Shown one piece after another: positions 1 through 13,000 of a DNA stretch of 64,000 nucleotides; position 1 is the stretch's first letter, and every line of letters starts with the position of its first letter. Below the pieces are notes generated by a model. It worked only from the letters and a program-made list of their open reading frames with translations. It did no database searches and was not told the DNA's origin. The position numbers were made by a program, and so were the translations under genes. This DNA is from Rhinocladiella similis (lineage: Eukaryota > Ascomycota > Eurotiomycetes > Chaetothyriales > Herpotrichiellaceae): contig JAMRYE010000013.1 of NCBI GenBank assembly GCA_024082115.1, positions 1,498,001 to 1,562,000 on the forward strand, given 5' to 3'.

Positions 1-414
1 CCGTCAGACGTCGACCGCAGTCAGGCATCACTCCCTTCCACTTCCTCGAACACCACTCGTTGTAACTCGTACTCCATAAGGGACACAACCGTCGACTTAT
101 GGGTCTTGACGACAACCTGGTAGCCACCAACACCCGAGTCAACTTCTCAATCCATCTTGCCATCGCGGCCTGGTTCGCCGAGTGGCAAGCTCTACATACT
201 TACTCCATGCTAAGGATGCCTCTGAAACCTCAGCCGATCAAGGGGAACACACCACGTCGATTTCCCCGCATCTGTGGCCTGCAGCCTGCAGCCTGCGTGG
301 CCGCCAGGAAACCTCACTAGTCATACAATAGTGCAAGGATTACACCGGCTGCAGTCGACAAGTGATGTCCAGAAACCTGCCAAAAGCCCATTGCACCAAA
401 AGAACCCCATTAGA
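1..414. other. 3' flank of deoxyhypusine synthase, no gene seen
   Basis: This stretch lies downstream of the minus-strand deoxyhypusine synthase stop codon. I see no convincing coding exon. The short open frames here lack recognisable protein content, so it is probably 3' UTR plus intergenic DNA. Confidence 0.5.
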
Positions 415-1588
415 TCATGGTCGCGAATCAGGTTTGGCAAAAGTCCCGGCCACAATCAGAGGAAAGGCCACTGTTGCCTCCACGTACACCTACCGGCGAG
501 GATTAGTATGAACACATGTGCAAGCATTGCAAGCTGCGCTCACCTTGACACTGTCTCCGTCTGCTTTGATCTTGCCCCAGCTAACGGCCTCGTCTGGTCT
601 GGCGCCGGCATCACTGCCATCGAACTCTTGGGCAGTGTTGATATACACCGCACTTTCGGCACCATTCCTCATCAGGCAAGCATTTGCTATGTGATGCTTG
701 ACCACGCCACCGCCCAGGATGATCATGCCAGCCCGCTTCGCTCGCACCGCGATGGTATTGATTTTCCGGATGTCTTGACCAATATCCACGCCAAGTTGTA
801 GTGGTGAAGCCTTGAAGGAATGGAAATATAACATGTCTCCCAGACTGCCATCAGTCAAAGCCGGACAGAATACGGGTATGTCGTTTTTGTACGCCCAATA
901 ATACACGGAGCGTTCATCGTTGATCTCTTTTCCGAGGCGATGAATGATCCGGCTCGGAGTCCACATGAAGCGCTCGCCGTTGGAGGCAAATTGCTCTTCC
1001 TGTTCCTCCAACATTTTGTCCAAGATCGGAACGAGCCAATCCTCAAAAGCGCAATAGTTGTTGTTGGGCACCACCAGGTTACCAATGCGGTTCAAGCCCT
1101 TTGCTCGCAATGCAGCCCCAGGAGTGGAGAACGAGCCTAGATATGTGGGAGCTAAACATTTGATAAAGTCCTCTTCAATGCCACCCGCAGTCGTCACAAT
1201 AGCTGACACGTGGCGGTGCTGCACCAAATAGCGGAATGTCTCGCGTAGACCGGAGGAGATCATGTTGGATGTGTAACCCAAAAAGATGGTTGTCTTGCTC
1301 CCCGTCTCGGGATCCCGCCACAATCTCTAAGAGCAGTCAGACCTACCTGCTGAAGATGACATTCGTGGAGAGACGAACCATATCATTGATAATGCGAATG
1401 GCATCACCTATCGAGCTTGATTGGAAGCCTTGACCTGTGAGTTGATCAACGAAAGTCGAGATGATTGTTCGTTGTTCTGCAGGTAACGAGGACCAGTCAA
1501 TGCCCTTGACTTGCTGAACACCTTCCGGGACTGGTTCTGACGCAACGAGGACTGCATCCGTGGCCTTGGTCGGTGGTGCAGACCCCAT
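415..1588 (-). CDS. deoxyhypusine synthase
   Basis: NAD-dependent enzyme that transfers the aminobutyl group of spermidine to a lysine of eIF5A, the first step of hypusine formation in the cytosol. Three exons on the minus strand: 1588-1379, 1326-544 and 489-415, giving 355 residues, close to the family's usual length. Intron 1 (1378-1327) ends TGACTGCTCTTAG and restores the frame IINDM-RLWRDPETG. Intron 2 (543-490) has an ACTAAT branch site and adds the expected C-terminus, which reads VYVEATVAFPLIVAGTF. Family motifs seen are TIFLGYTSN, TTAGGIEEDFIK and EFDGSDAGARPDEAVSWGK; the active-site lysine is K322 by my count. The ATG at 1588 was chosen because MGSAPPTKATDAVL resembles fungal N-termini; an in-frame TTG lies 51 nt upstream. 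It is divergent from the SANT gene at 2945. Confidence 0.95.
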
Positions 1589-2944
1589 TGTAACCGAGAC
1601 TACCAATCGAGAAAGGTATTGTGCTAGCAAAGACAGCAATGATACTGTCGTTCAAGTTCGGCGACGCGGAAAAATGAGAAATTTACGGAATAATTAATCC
1701 GAGCGTTGTGAGTGCTGAGTCAGGGGTAGTAGAAGCCTGTCTAACCTATCAACGCTACCAGCGGGGTGCTTCCTAGGTGCTGCGTCTGGGAGTACGGACG
1801 ACTCGTCCATTGTTATATTTGGCATGGAAAAATTGAACTCTGGCTTACTGGGCCCTGGTTTTCTCCCCAGCAGTGCCTTAGGTAAGGGAAGGTTCGATGA
1901 CTGTGTAGGTCTGATCACGTGACTGGACTGGATTGCCCTACGACGAGTCCTACGGGAAAGACCATGAAAACATCCAGATCACTACGAGTATGGATGTTTT
2001 CATTTACCAATAATGTTGTGCATGTCAAAGTCATCCCGTAGCAGGGACCTGCCATCCCGCTGTCAATAATCGTACCAAGTTGGTGACGGAAAGCAATCTC
2101 TGTGTCAACTCAATCTGTGCACCGCAAATCCAAGATACGGCGGATCAGTAGCGGCTCCTCGCACCTTTCTTCTTCGAAGCGGAAGCGCCATTTTCGGCTG
2201 CCTGACGCTTCTCTCTTCTCATCCTCTTCCTCCTGGTCACTTTTATCGGTTTCTTCAAGAATTCGTTCAACGGCATCCCAACAACTCCTCTTTTTGTTGC
2301 GCATCGTTTCTGTGGTTCTCACGTGTTTACGGCGTCATTGTCTGCCCCAGGCGCGAATTAACTCCAGGCACCGGCCTTCATTTGGGACAAGTTTCTCCTT
2401 CCCTACGAAAAGCGTGTTCTTGACTTCGATCAGCATTGGTTACAGGGCCACGCGCCGGGCTTAACGCGCCATCGAAGGAATCCCAAGGTGTCAATCGTGT
2501 ACAGCCGGACAAACATACTGACTGTCGACCTCACCCTATACGCGACAATCGACGACGTGTTGAAAAAACACAATTTCACTCACCCGGGCAGTTTGCAGGA
2601 GAACTCTCGGCAATCCAGTTGTGGTTGTAGACGAGCCGTTACCGCTAAAGGCGCCAGTTCTCATTTCGAGATCGCGGCGTGGAACGATAAGCTGCAGGTC
2701 AGCTGGGCAATTGGGTGTGGCTGTTCGGTCATTCTTTGGCGTGCAGAGCGACCAAGGACGAAACACTAGCCTCTTCTCTTCTCCCGTCTCCATCATCGAC
2801 TTGGAGTGCATTTTGTGTGGCATCACGCAAAAGAGCCAGTGTCAAATCATCTGCCATCCCAAAACTCGCCTCATCCCCACTCCGCCTACACCACGCCAAG
2901 TTCCACCCGCAACCACGTGATGTTGCATTACCTAATCTCCTCAC
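1589..2944. promoter_or_regulatory. divergent promoter region between deoxyhypusine synthase and the SANT gene
   Basis: A 1.36-kb gap between two genes transcribed away from each other. It should hold both promoters and 5' UTRs. Short open frames on both strands (for example around 2100-2460) are serine- or arginine-rich and show no family motif, so I do not call them genes. No clear TATA box stands out. Confidence 0.4.
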
Positions 2945-5900
2945 ATGTCTTCAAGATATCCTCCTCCCGCTAGAGACCGCTCTCCACCCCGGTACGATCG
3001 ACGACCGTCAGGCACATATGGCTCGTTAGGCTCTTCCTATCGAGGGCAGGCCGATCCTTCACCACTTCCATCTGACCGACTGCCCCCCCGTGGACCCAAA
3101 GCCGATTTTCGGGGTGGTGGGTTTTCTGGCTTCGCTCCTGCTGGCCGTGGACGCGGTGGCTTTCCTGCTCGTGCAGGAGACGCCTGGGACAGAGACCGTG
3201 ACAGGGATCGAGAAAGAGAGCGCGAGCGAGATCGAGAGATTCGTCCGGGCCCGCAGCCGTATCGAGGGCGCGATGATGATCGGCCGGACTGGTCTCGCCG
3301 CGATCGTGAATTTGGCACGGCGGATCGAGGAAGGGATGTGCGGCTTTATGTAGGCAGAGATCGCTCTGCGTCGCCGCTCCGTGCACGTCGGGACTCCAGG
3401 GAATCTCTTCCATCTACCTTTGGCCGACCATCAGATACAGCATCATCCTACTACGCCCCCACAACACGGGGAGGTTTGGGCAGGGGCAGAGGCAGGGGAG
3501 ACTGGGACCGGACGAGAGGTAGAACTTCCTTTGTTGGTGAGCGGGATCGAGATCTGTTTCCACCAAGAAGTCGGTCCAGAGAGAGTTGGAGAGAACGTGA
3601 CCGCGATTTCGACCGAGGCCGCCCCCCCGCCCCTGAAGCTGAGCGAGGCGAGCGACGACACCACGACCGCAGCAGAGAGCGAGAAGGTAGAGCTCGTGAC
3701 CGTGACCTTGACCCACGTCCAAGAGAACTGTCTCCTGCCAAAAATTCTGCGTCCGATGCAGCCGCAGCCACGAAGACACCCTCAAGTGTTGTTCCTGAAC
3801 GACCAGTCAAACCAGAATTTGACAATGGCAAGCGATCCAGTGTCCCGGCCACTCCTACTAGTACACTGCGCGACGGTAGACGTGAGGGAGAGCAGACAGA
3901 TTATTTCGGGCCCCGGTCTGAAACCACACGCCGTGATCCGCCCACCGGCACGCCGCAACCAACTGCAGCAGGAGGGCTTGACTATGGACCTCCTCCTTCA
4001 ATCCCTCCTACTACGTCCCCAACCGAAAAGATCGCACCGCCACGACCCCAAGCTCTCAAGCCTGAACCCAATGCTCCTTCCACGCCCACTTTCCAACCAC
4101 CTAGCGGCCCGAAGGCTAGCAGAGCAACTATGCCCACTAGTCTTCCGGTCGCAAAGACAATACAGCCTCAGGACGCCTGGCAACGTACTGACCCAGCGCT
4201 CCGCTCTGCGCGACCTCCCCAGACTACAAAAGCAAATGCCCCTGTTGATGTACCTGTCAAAAAGGAAGAGGCGGTGCTTGAGCAAAAGCCCCCAACTGGC
4301 CCTGCCGCAGATCGCCAGATGCCGCCCAACGTGCCATCAGGTCCAAGACTTGGGAATGCGCCGCTCTACAAACAACGTATGGCATCGACGGAACCTGCAC
4401 CACCTGTCCAGCCACCAAATGCATCAAGGGAAGCTCCAAAGTCAACGGCCCTTGATACGAGACCCATAGCAATCCCGACCGGCCCACGACTCGACCGAGA
4501 AGCGTCTCGACCGCTGTCTGGAACTGGACCTGGCTCTTCACGTCATGAACGTGAATCATCCCGCCCGTTGCCTGGCCCAGGTTTGAACGCTCCACGAGCC
4601 GATCGAGAAGCGACCCGCCCTCTTCCGCCCGGAGGGTCGAACATATGGATGTCACCAGATTATAAGTCGAAGCCATCCATTATGAACGCCTTGAACAAGC
4701 CGCATCAGCCAGACATACGGGATCGTCAGACATTCACGTCCGCGGGCTCTAGACAAACTGGCGCCGTTCACAGCCCTCCCGAGAAAAGCCGGTCCCTACT
4801 GGACTCTCATTATGATGGTCTCAGTTCAGTCCCTGCGGGACCCAAGGCAATGTCAACAAGCCCAAGAATCCAAGAAAGTAAATCTTTGGTATCCCAGCTC
4901 AAGCGATCTATCGAAGAGTCTCAAGCTTCTGAAGATACAGAAATGTCGGCTCCGGCCTCTAGCGAGGATGAAGACGAGGTAGAAGACGACTCTTTTGACG
5001 AGGACTACTATGTAGAGTCCGAGGAGAGACACAAGAAAGAACTGGATTTGCTTGAGTTTAGAAAGCCTCCAGCCACATTCGAGGATCCATATATCGTTTC
5101 TTTACTTGTCCGATTGCAATTCCTCGAAATGGTATTGCGAGACACCTCTGAGAAGTCCGTTGCGTCTGTCCCAATTACAGAAGACCAACCCACAACCGGG
5201 GTGGCGCTTCCCGCAGGCCTCCCCTCGCCCGATCGAGGCTCGCAAGATGCCGACAATACGCTGTTGGAAGACGGCGGAGACGAGGGCGAGCAACCAGAGT
5301 CAACTCATCCAAAAGGCAGACCTCTCAAACAACCGCCCGTCAACCCCATTCCTACTCCACCTATAGAGGAATTACCTTATCGCAAGCTCGATGGGCCGGA
5401 AAGAATAGTATTTGAAGACTCCGACAACGAGGTCGAACATGAAGCGGTGGCCATCCTCCTCCAACAAGAATTTGAACGCAATGCCTGGGATTGGAGGAGC
5501 GACCTTGAAGACATGCACGCAGAGTTCAGGCGACGATATCCCATGTGGAGACATGAGGTCATGTCATTAGACCACGAGAGGCGCGAGCTGCAAGCCAGCC
5601 CAGCCCCTGCATCTCCTGCACCGTCTGCTGCTCCTTCCGTCACTCCGTCTTTGACACACGAACGGACTCGAGGAGCTAGAAATACCACCGAAGCGGACTT
5701 GCAGGCAGCCATTTTGATGTCGCAACAGTCTCTGAGAGAGGAAGAGGAGAGAAGAGAACGTGAAGCTGCCTCCAGTTCCAGACCCAACTTTGATCTTGAA
5801 GCCGTGATTTCTCCAATGCTGAAGCCTGCGGACGAAGAACTACGGATGTTCAAAGACACTAATCGCAGGGTGCCAGACGATCTGGCACTGGATATCTTCG

Positions 5901-8900
5901 CCTATGTACCTCCAGAAGATGACTTCACTGAAGAGGAGCAAGATCTCTTCATTCAGGCATATTGCCTGAACCCCAAGAAATGGGGCAAAATTGCCGAGTC
6001 GATTCCTGGTAGGACATATCAGGATTGTATCCTTCATTACTACTTGACCAAGAATCAGACTCGTTATAAGGATCTCTGGCGACGTGCCCAGCCTAGACGG
6101 AAGAAGCGAGAGAAGGCCGCAACCAAGCCACGCTCGACGGCGCTGATGTCTGAACTCGTTTATGGAGAGGATGGAGATCCAGTACCGGTAGCAGTCACTG
6201 ATAGTGGCAGACCAAGACGAGCCGCTGCTCCCACCTTTGGTGATGCTGTTAGCGAAGCTGACTCTTCGACACCGGCTCCGCAATCGAAGAAGCTCACCGC
6301 GGCACTGAAGGATGGAAGCGCAGAGCCGACAACAAAACCGACTCGAGGTCGCAAGGCTGGCACTGCTACCAAGGTTCGACGCGCCAAAGCTCAGATCCAA
6401 GCAGATCAACAGGCCCTGCCTTTGCAGCAGCAAGAAGCATCTCCTGACAAGCCTGCAACTACCGGAAAGGCAGAACGAGGTCGGACCCTCATCCGAACCG
6501 AGAATATTCCCATTAGAAGCGATGTCCCGTCGCTCGAACATACCCAGCGTTCCGTTGATGCGCCATTGCCTCCATACTCAGCAACGGATCCGTCGCTTGC
6601 AGCTCAGACCATCACAAACTCTGCAACGGCATCTCATACAAGCTATTGGTCGGTTCCTGAGCAACACAAATTCCCAGAACTACTTAAGTATTATGGTCGT
6701 GATTTTGCCGCAATTGCAGACTTCATGAAGACGAAGAGTCAGACCATGGTATGCCATATTCCTGACGGAAACTTCCATTACTAACCTGATATAGATCAAG
6801 AACTACTTTGTACGCCAGCTGAGCGATCCCAAGAATGAATTCGACAGGTTCGCTCAAATGGGCGATCAAGCTCGATTGGAAGGCAAGATACCCGACCAGC
6901 CCCCTAGTCCCATCGCGCCCGCGAAACGTCGCTACGACCCTCTACCCTCCGCACCATCGATTTCTCGACTTGCTCCTCAAGTCGAGCAGATAGTGGCTGA
7001 TGCAGATGGCGTAGTCGCAGCCATCAAGCCCGGTGTTATCGAAGAATTTCCACGCAGCACAGTCGAACGAAGTGCAACTGGTGAGATAGTTTCCAGACCC
7101 AGAACAGTGCCGCAAGAGTTGGTTCGTGAAGCGCCGTTGTCTGTGCCGACGTCTGCCAAAATCGTCGAGCACTCAAGAATGCCCAATGATCGCAGTAATT
7201 TGTACGGACAAAAGCCACTGCATGGCCCTCGAACAGGAATCTTCCAGGAGGAAACACTGGGGTTTCAGCCAGCACGTCAAAACGTGCGCCTGGCACTTGA
7301 CGAACGTTCACCTCAGTTACTTCCACAGCACTCGCTTTCCGATGTTCCTCGATCCGATATCAATCACGCCTCATCGACGCCCACACTCACGCAAGCGATG
7401 CTCGGTCAGAGAGAAAGAGATGTCGCTCAACAATCCCAGCTACAGATTTCGGGAATACAGATTGGGCGAGCTTCTAGCTCTCAAGCTGACAAATACGGCA
7501 TACAGCCCCCCTTTCACTCAACTCATAGCCGGAATACCAGCTTGACTGGCGCCAGTGCGGCCTCTTTGGAGCATGCGCAAGACCTTGCATCACTACGTCG
7601 AGCTGAGATACAACGTCCAATTTACAGTGCAGGCGCAGCAAAATCCCCAGCACCCACTCCAGTGCTTGCCACAGTATCCCAACCACAGAGGTCCGAGATT
7701 CCTCAATCTACGCATCCCCCCCCCGTAGCAGAAGCACCAAAACCGCCCGCGAAGCGGTCCAATCTGTTTGGTCTACTCAATGATGACCCAGCCGATCCAC
7801 CTCCTAAACGGCCTTCTTTAGAACCTCCGAAGCGACAGTCAATCATGTCTCCTCAGGTCACCCCCGGCTCTGTTCACCAGCCTCATATGCAGCAATCTCG
7901 CAATACTGAGGATGACGCGGCGATGAGAGGCGGAAGTGCCAGAGGCCTGTACGGCTTGGGAGGAGGATTTCAAGCAGCATCTGGTCAGCCGGCACCTCCA
8001 GAATACCAGGCTGGCTTTTCAGCGGCGCCCGCCAAAGATCCCAACGATCCATGGATGGCTCGTTTTGATCCGAGGAATCAAGCTACTCCTAGTGAACAAC
8101 AACGGACACACCATCACTCTCCTGCGCCAAGTCCTTACTCGGTAGTGCCTCCGGTCTCACAAGCTACCAACGGACCCTCGCTCAACCCATTGCGCGCGGA
8201 AACCCCCCGGGCAATAGAGCGTGGCAGTCTCGATCATCGGCGATCATTGCTAAGTGGTATGGGCCAAATGCCACATGCTCCTTCGCCTCCACCTCAACAA
8301 CTAGGACCAGGTGGGGTGCCTCCGTATCGCTCCGCGTCTGGCGGGTCTCACGCACGAGGCGGGTCGATGGGCTATGCTCCAGGACCAACAGCTGGGCAAA
8401 ATAACCAGCTCAATCAACAGCAGGCACCGCCGAGCCATCCCTCGTCCGCAAGCACAACACCTGTACCGAGTCTGCACCACCGTGCTCAGTCGTCCCTGGA
8501 TTACAATCAACCCCGACTCACCATTCAGCAGCATCTTGCCCAACAGAAGCAGCAAGAGCAGCAACAGCAACATAGAGAACACGAGAGACATATCCAACGA
8601 CAACGAGAGATTGATTTCGTCCACCGCGACCGTGAACGCGAGAGAGAACAGCAGCAGCAACAACAGCAGCAACATTTACTCCGGCGAGATCCATACGGAG
8701 TTGAACATCATACCCCGACAATAGTTTCTCGTCAGAATCAACTGGGCACGGCTGCGAATCAGAATCATATCGCCTTCGGACAGCGAGAAATCCCTCGAAC
8801 TTTCACACCACCTCACTCACATACCCATGGACACTCACCGTACGGAGGACCGGGCTCAGCACCTCTTAGCCATCCGCATGGCTTGCCGCACCAGACCCAA

Positions 8901-9122
8901 CACCCGCACCAGCAGCCGCACCCACACCAACATCAGCCTCAACACCAGCACCAGGGCCCACCACCAGCAAACCAACAACAGGGCACAGGTCAACCTCCAC
9001 CGCACCAGATGCATCATCATGTTCATCAACCTCAACCTTCACACGTCCTTCACCCAGGAGCTGCTGGCCATTTTAGAGGCCTCAGCCAGAGCGGAGACCC
9101 GAGACGTGACGAGAGACGTTAA
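2945..9122 (+). CDS. Snt1/NCoR-like SANT-domain corepressor subunit
   Basis: Large nuclear protein of 2043 residues in two exons, 2945-6748 and 6795-9122. The 46-nt intron interrupts the second SANT domain and joins KTKSQTM to IKNYFVRQLSD. The first SANT domain lies at about residues 990-1045 (DDFTEEEQDLFIQAY, then WGKIAESIPGRTYQDCILHYY). The second lies at about 1230-1285 (YWSVPEQHKFPELLKYYGRDF). Tandem SANT domains of this type occur in yeast Snt1 of the Set3 histone deacetylase complex and in metazoan NCoR/SMRT. The N-terminus is very rich in Arg-Asp/Arg-Glu dipeptides, and an acidic segment lies near residue 660. The C-terminus is rich in Gln, Pro and His, so most of the chain is probably disordered. 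The ATG at 2945 is the first in-frame one. The corepressor role is inferred from homology. Confidence 0.88.
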
Positions 9123-9571
9123 CAATGTTTTGAAATTCTCTTCGAACTAAGGAAGTTGACACTATATTACTCCACTAATGTTTGATATTTCATTCACATT
9201 TGTATCACCTATGTAGGATTGTAGCCTTTTTCGAATGGGAGGCGCAGGGATCGGATCTCTTGTACTCGGATATTGTTTGGTTCGTACAGCATTAGGCTAC
9301 ATAAGGAAGACCTTCCATCTGTGACAATTTCAGGGGGATCGAGGATTCGAGGTGTACAGAGCAAAGAGATACTTACCAGATGGCTCTGGGCAAATACAAT
9401 ACTCATATTCTTGTTCATCCTTGCCGTATTAGGTATTTTGGTTGCCTTACTCGCGGGCAAGGTGGTTAACAGTGATGCCTGTTCCGTGAGAGGGCGCCAC
9501 ACGACGGTGGCTGTCTGTATAGAGCACAGCCACAGACGGTACCTACAACAGGTATCTAACTGGTGTACAGT

Positions 9572-9581
9572 ACAGTACTGT
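9572..9581. repeat. 10-bp perfect palindrome ACAGTACTGT
   Basis: Self-complementary sequence inside a longer run of GTAC/CAGTA repeats (about 9560-9585). Similar palindromes recur at 40937 and 42335. Confidence 0.6.
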
Positions 9582-9742
9582 CCAGAGGTACCCAGCTGGT
9601 ATACCTATCCGGAGTTGGTCCTTAGGTAGTGTAGCGTACTCGTATCCATGCCTATTACCTGCGCCCAGGCACCTGGATTACTCCTCCGTATTGCCCTGTG
9701 AACTCTGTACCTACATACGTCACTAGGATTGCGGTGCAATTG

Positions 9743-9751
9743 TACTCCGTA
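9743..9751. repeat. intergenic 9-mer TACTCCGTA
   Basis: One of five exact copies (either orientation) of this 9-mer that I found in the window, all outside the coding exons modelled here. Confidence 0.6.
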
Positions 9752-10076
9752 TTGACAGACAGACAACAGTTATACAAACGCTTACGCGGACTGTTACTTT
9801 CATCACCTCTCTGAACCACCCATTTGTCGGTCGCAACTATTCTAATTCTTCGATTGAATGTCTACCTGTATCAAAGACTTCGCCATCTAAATTTCTCACC
9901 TTTCCAGCGGGGAGATCTGATGTATTTCCCAGGCGCCCTCGACTTCTTCGTTTGACTGGTCTCCAGCTATTATGCAAAGTGAATCGCAGGCAGCCAACAC
10001 TCAATCCAGCCTTTGATTGTCTTGGGAGCTGAACTGCACAACTGCGTCCCAACAGCCATCTCCTACTCTCGACATC

Positions 10077-13000
10077 ATGGTTATGCACAAGACATCCTTA
10101 CCATACCCCACAGGCACTCTGCCGCAGCCTGATTTCTCATCTGAGAACGTCTCCACGCAACCCAACCTAATCCCCGACTCGACTGAACTTCCTCCTGTTA
10201 CGAGATCTCCTAGAGACAGGCAGGGCGGGTTTCAGGATGCTCACAACCCTTGGTCAAACGTGTCTACGCAGGAGTTGAGGGCAGATCGACCATTGCCAGA
10301 CATTCTGAAGCCAGGCTCTGCCCGGACGCATGATGACATCCAACCCCCGCCAGGACAAAACTCATTGTCAAATATTCCAAACATTCTAAGAGCAGGGCAG
10401 TCTCAAGGAGATACGCCGAGATCGTCACTGGACAGCGATCGGTCGCGGGGTTTCTGGGAAGAGTCGGATGAAGAAGATGGAGGTAACAAGAGCCCCGAGC
10501 GATTTCGAGCGTCAGTGCCAGCCATCGAGACGAGTCATGATCCATGGACAAATGTGGAGGCTGCAGAGAAATCTCCGGGAATAAGGAGAAAACCAGTTGC
10601 TGGTGGCACTGGTCCAGGTCAAACATCGTCTACTCTAGACGCAGATACAGCATTCGCTTCTAACAATCCGTTTAGGCGGCCGTCACATTCGCCGTCAGTT
10701 GAGGATGGGGCTCCTCTTCCCGAGCCATATTGGGGTCAAAGTATATCTCAGGAGACCAAAGGCAAAAGTCCTGATAGAGGGGAAGCCAAACCCCTTTCGA
10801 CCCATTTCCAGGACCTCAGGATTGGCAACGGGGGCATGACCTCGTCGCCCTACGACGCTTCCACAGCACAAGATCTATCAGCACTGAAGCAGCAGGATGA
10901 GATGCCGACTTCACAGCCTCCCATGCCACGAGCTCCTCCACCGCCACCGCCTACAGAGCCCTTCTCTCCGTTTAGTTCACAGCCTCCGCTGATTCCAGTC
11001 TCATCCGAGTCAAATCATATGGAAAACCCATGGGCGTCGAATCAGAACCTGGGCCCCTCAGCAACGTCCCCAATACCATTCGCACCGTCGCAGAAACAAG
11101 TTTCGAGTTACAATGATGACTTACTAGACCGTGGTCCGCAAAATGTCGGAGCCGTGTCACTCAAGGACGAATTAGAGACACTGCCGAATGCTGCAACTAT
11201 TGAACACGTCGCACCTGACGACCCTTCCTTACTGGAAGAGGACGATGAGACTGGACCGGCTCTGCCGATGCGACCGTCTCAGCGTTCGGACACAGAATAT
11301 TTCGAGCCACCTGATGGCCCTCCACCGCCAAAACCTCAGCGGCCGAGCATACGTATGACAATGCCCTCGGAAGAGGAGGTCGCAAAGATGATCGAACAGC
11401 GGAATGAGACATATCAAATCAAGCACTTCAATTGGTTCGATGATAGTTCTCGTAGGTTGCGGAGATCTTCAATGTTGACGCAGAACAAGAACGGACCGTG
11501 CCCGCTACTCGCCCTCGTCAACGCTCTGATTTTAGGGGCACCGAATGAGTCCCAAGCGGTTCTGGATGAAGCGCTCCGTTCACGAGAGCAGGTCACCCTG
11601 GGCCTCATCATTGAAACCTTGATGGATGAGCTGTTGTCTCGAGGATACGAAAACGTTGGAGAACACCTTCCAGACGTGGATGAGTTGAACAGCTTCTTGA
11701 TGCGACTACGCAGCGGTATGAATGCAAACCCGAGATTTGTTCCAGCATCTGCGCCACCTCCGAACCTATTGGATCTTGATGACTCCATGCTTAGCGTGTC
11801 TCAGGAAGATCAAGCACGGCCAAGGCTCGGAACATTCGAGGCAACCACCGACATGAAGCTCTATGGTGCCTTCTCCGTTCCTCTTGTCCACGGCTGGCTT
11901 CCAGAACCTGGTTCGGATGCACAAAGAGCGTTCTCCCGATCAGCACAAACCTATGAGGATGCTCAAGCCTTGCAGTTCGGCGAGGAAGAACTAGAGTATA
12001 AGCTCACGAGACAAGGCTTGACGCCAACGGAACAAAATATGTGGGAAGATATCAATGCGATCAAAAATTTCCTAAACACTTATCCCACACAGTTGACACC
12101 AACAGGCTTAAAGACAGTTCAAAACTCGATACCTTCGGGAAGCTTTGCTATCATGTTTCGAAATGATCACTTCAGCACGGTCTATAAGCATCCCGAAAAC
12201 GGCCTCCTGTTCACGTTGATCACCGATGCCGGGTATGCGGATCGTGATGAGGTCATCTGGGAGAGTCTCGTTGACATAAGTGGCACACAGAACGAGTTCT
12301 TTTCGGGTGATTTCATGCCTGTGAGCCATAGTGATGGCGTGGATGATTCACGAAGGCATCCGGCTTCCCGACGAACATCTCAATTGTTGCCAGCAGGTGA
12401 CCCAGGATCTGCGATTCCCCTATCGCCACAAGAACAACAAGAACAACACGATGCAGACTATGCCATGGCATTACAACTACAGGAAGAGGAGGAACAGAGG
12501 CAACGAGCTGATAGAAATCGTCGTAGAAGTACTCCTGCCACCTCCACTACTAACAATAACAACAACAATAACAACAGCGGCAACAACAATGGTAATAACA
12601 ATGGTAACGCTCCACGACGGTCGACTGGTAATATTCCTATACCACTAAGGTCGCAGCCAGAGGTACGGCCAGCCATTCCTCCGCGCAATGCTCACACCAC
12701 CAATCCTGGCGTGAACCGACCTGTTGATTCGTCGGATGAGGCACCACCACCTACATACGATGAAGCCGCCAAGGGACGTCCGTACATCCCTCCAGTCGGC
12801 AGTCCACTTCATCCTGCAGCTGATCCCAGCCCTGCAAACTCGAACACCCAGCTTACAGGGACAATTAGCAACAGTTCGGGTCCAAGTGTGGAGCAGCCTC
12901 ATCCACCCGGCCCGAATGCACCGATAAGTGGTAGAAGACAGCCTGGTCGGAGATTGAGTGCGTATAACGAAACGACTTCGTATTACTCACCACAGCAGCA

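Larger units (their letters stand above)
9123..10076. other. intergenic, 3' UTR of the SANT gene and promoter of the MINDY gene
   Basis: About 950 bp without a gene. It contains an exact TACTCCGTA at 9743-9751 and a GTAC-rich patch with a 10-bp palindrome at 9572-9581. The final portion is probably the 5' UTR of the deubiquitinase. Open frames here show no family features. Confidence 0.5.

Noticed and set aside
3381..4469. Plus-strand open frame of 362 codons inside the SANT gene
   Set aside because: Alternate frame of the Arg/Pro-rich first exon; no independent features.
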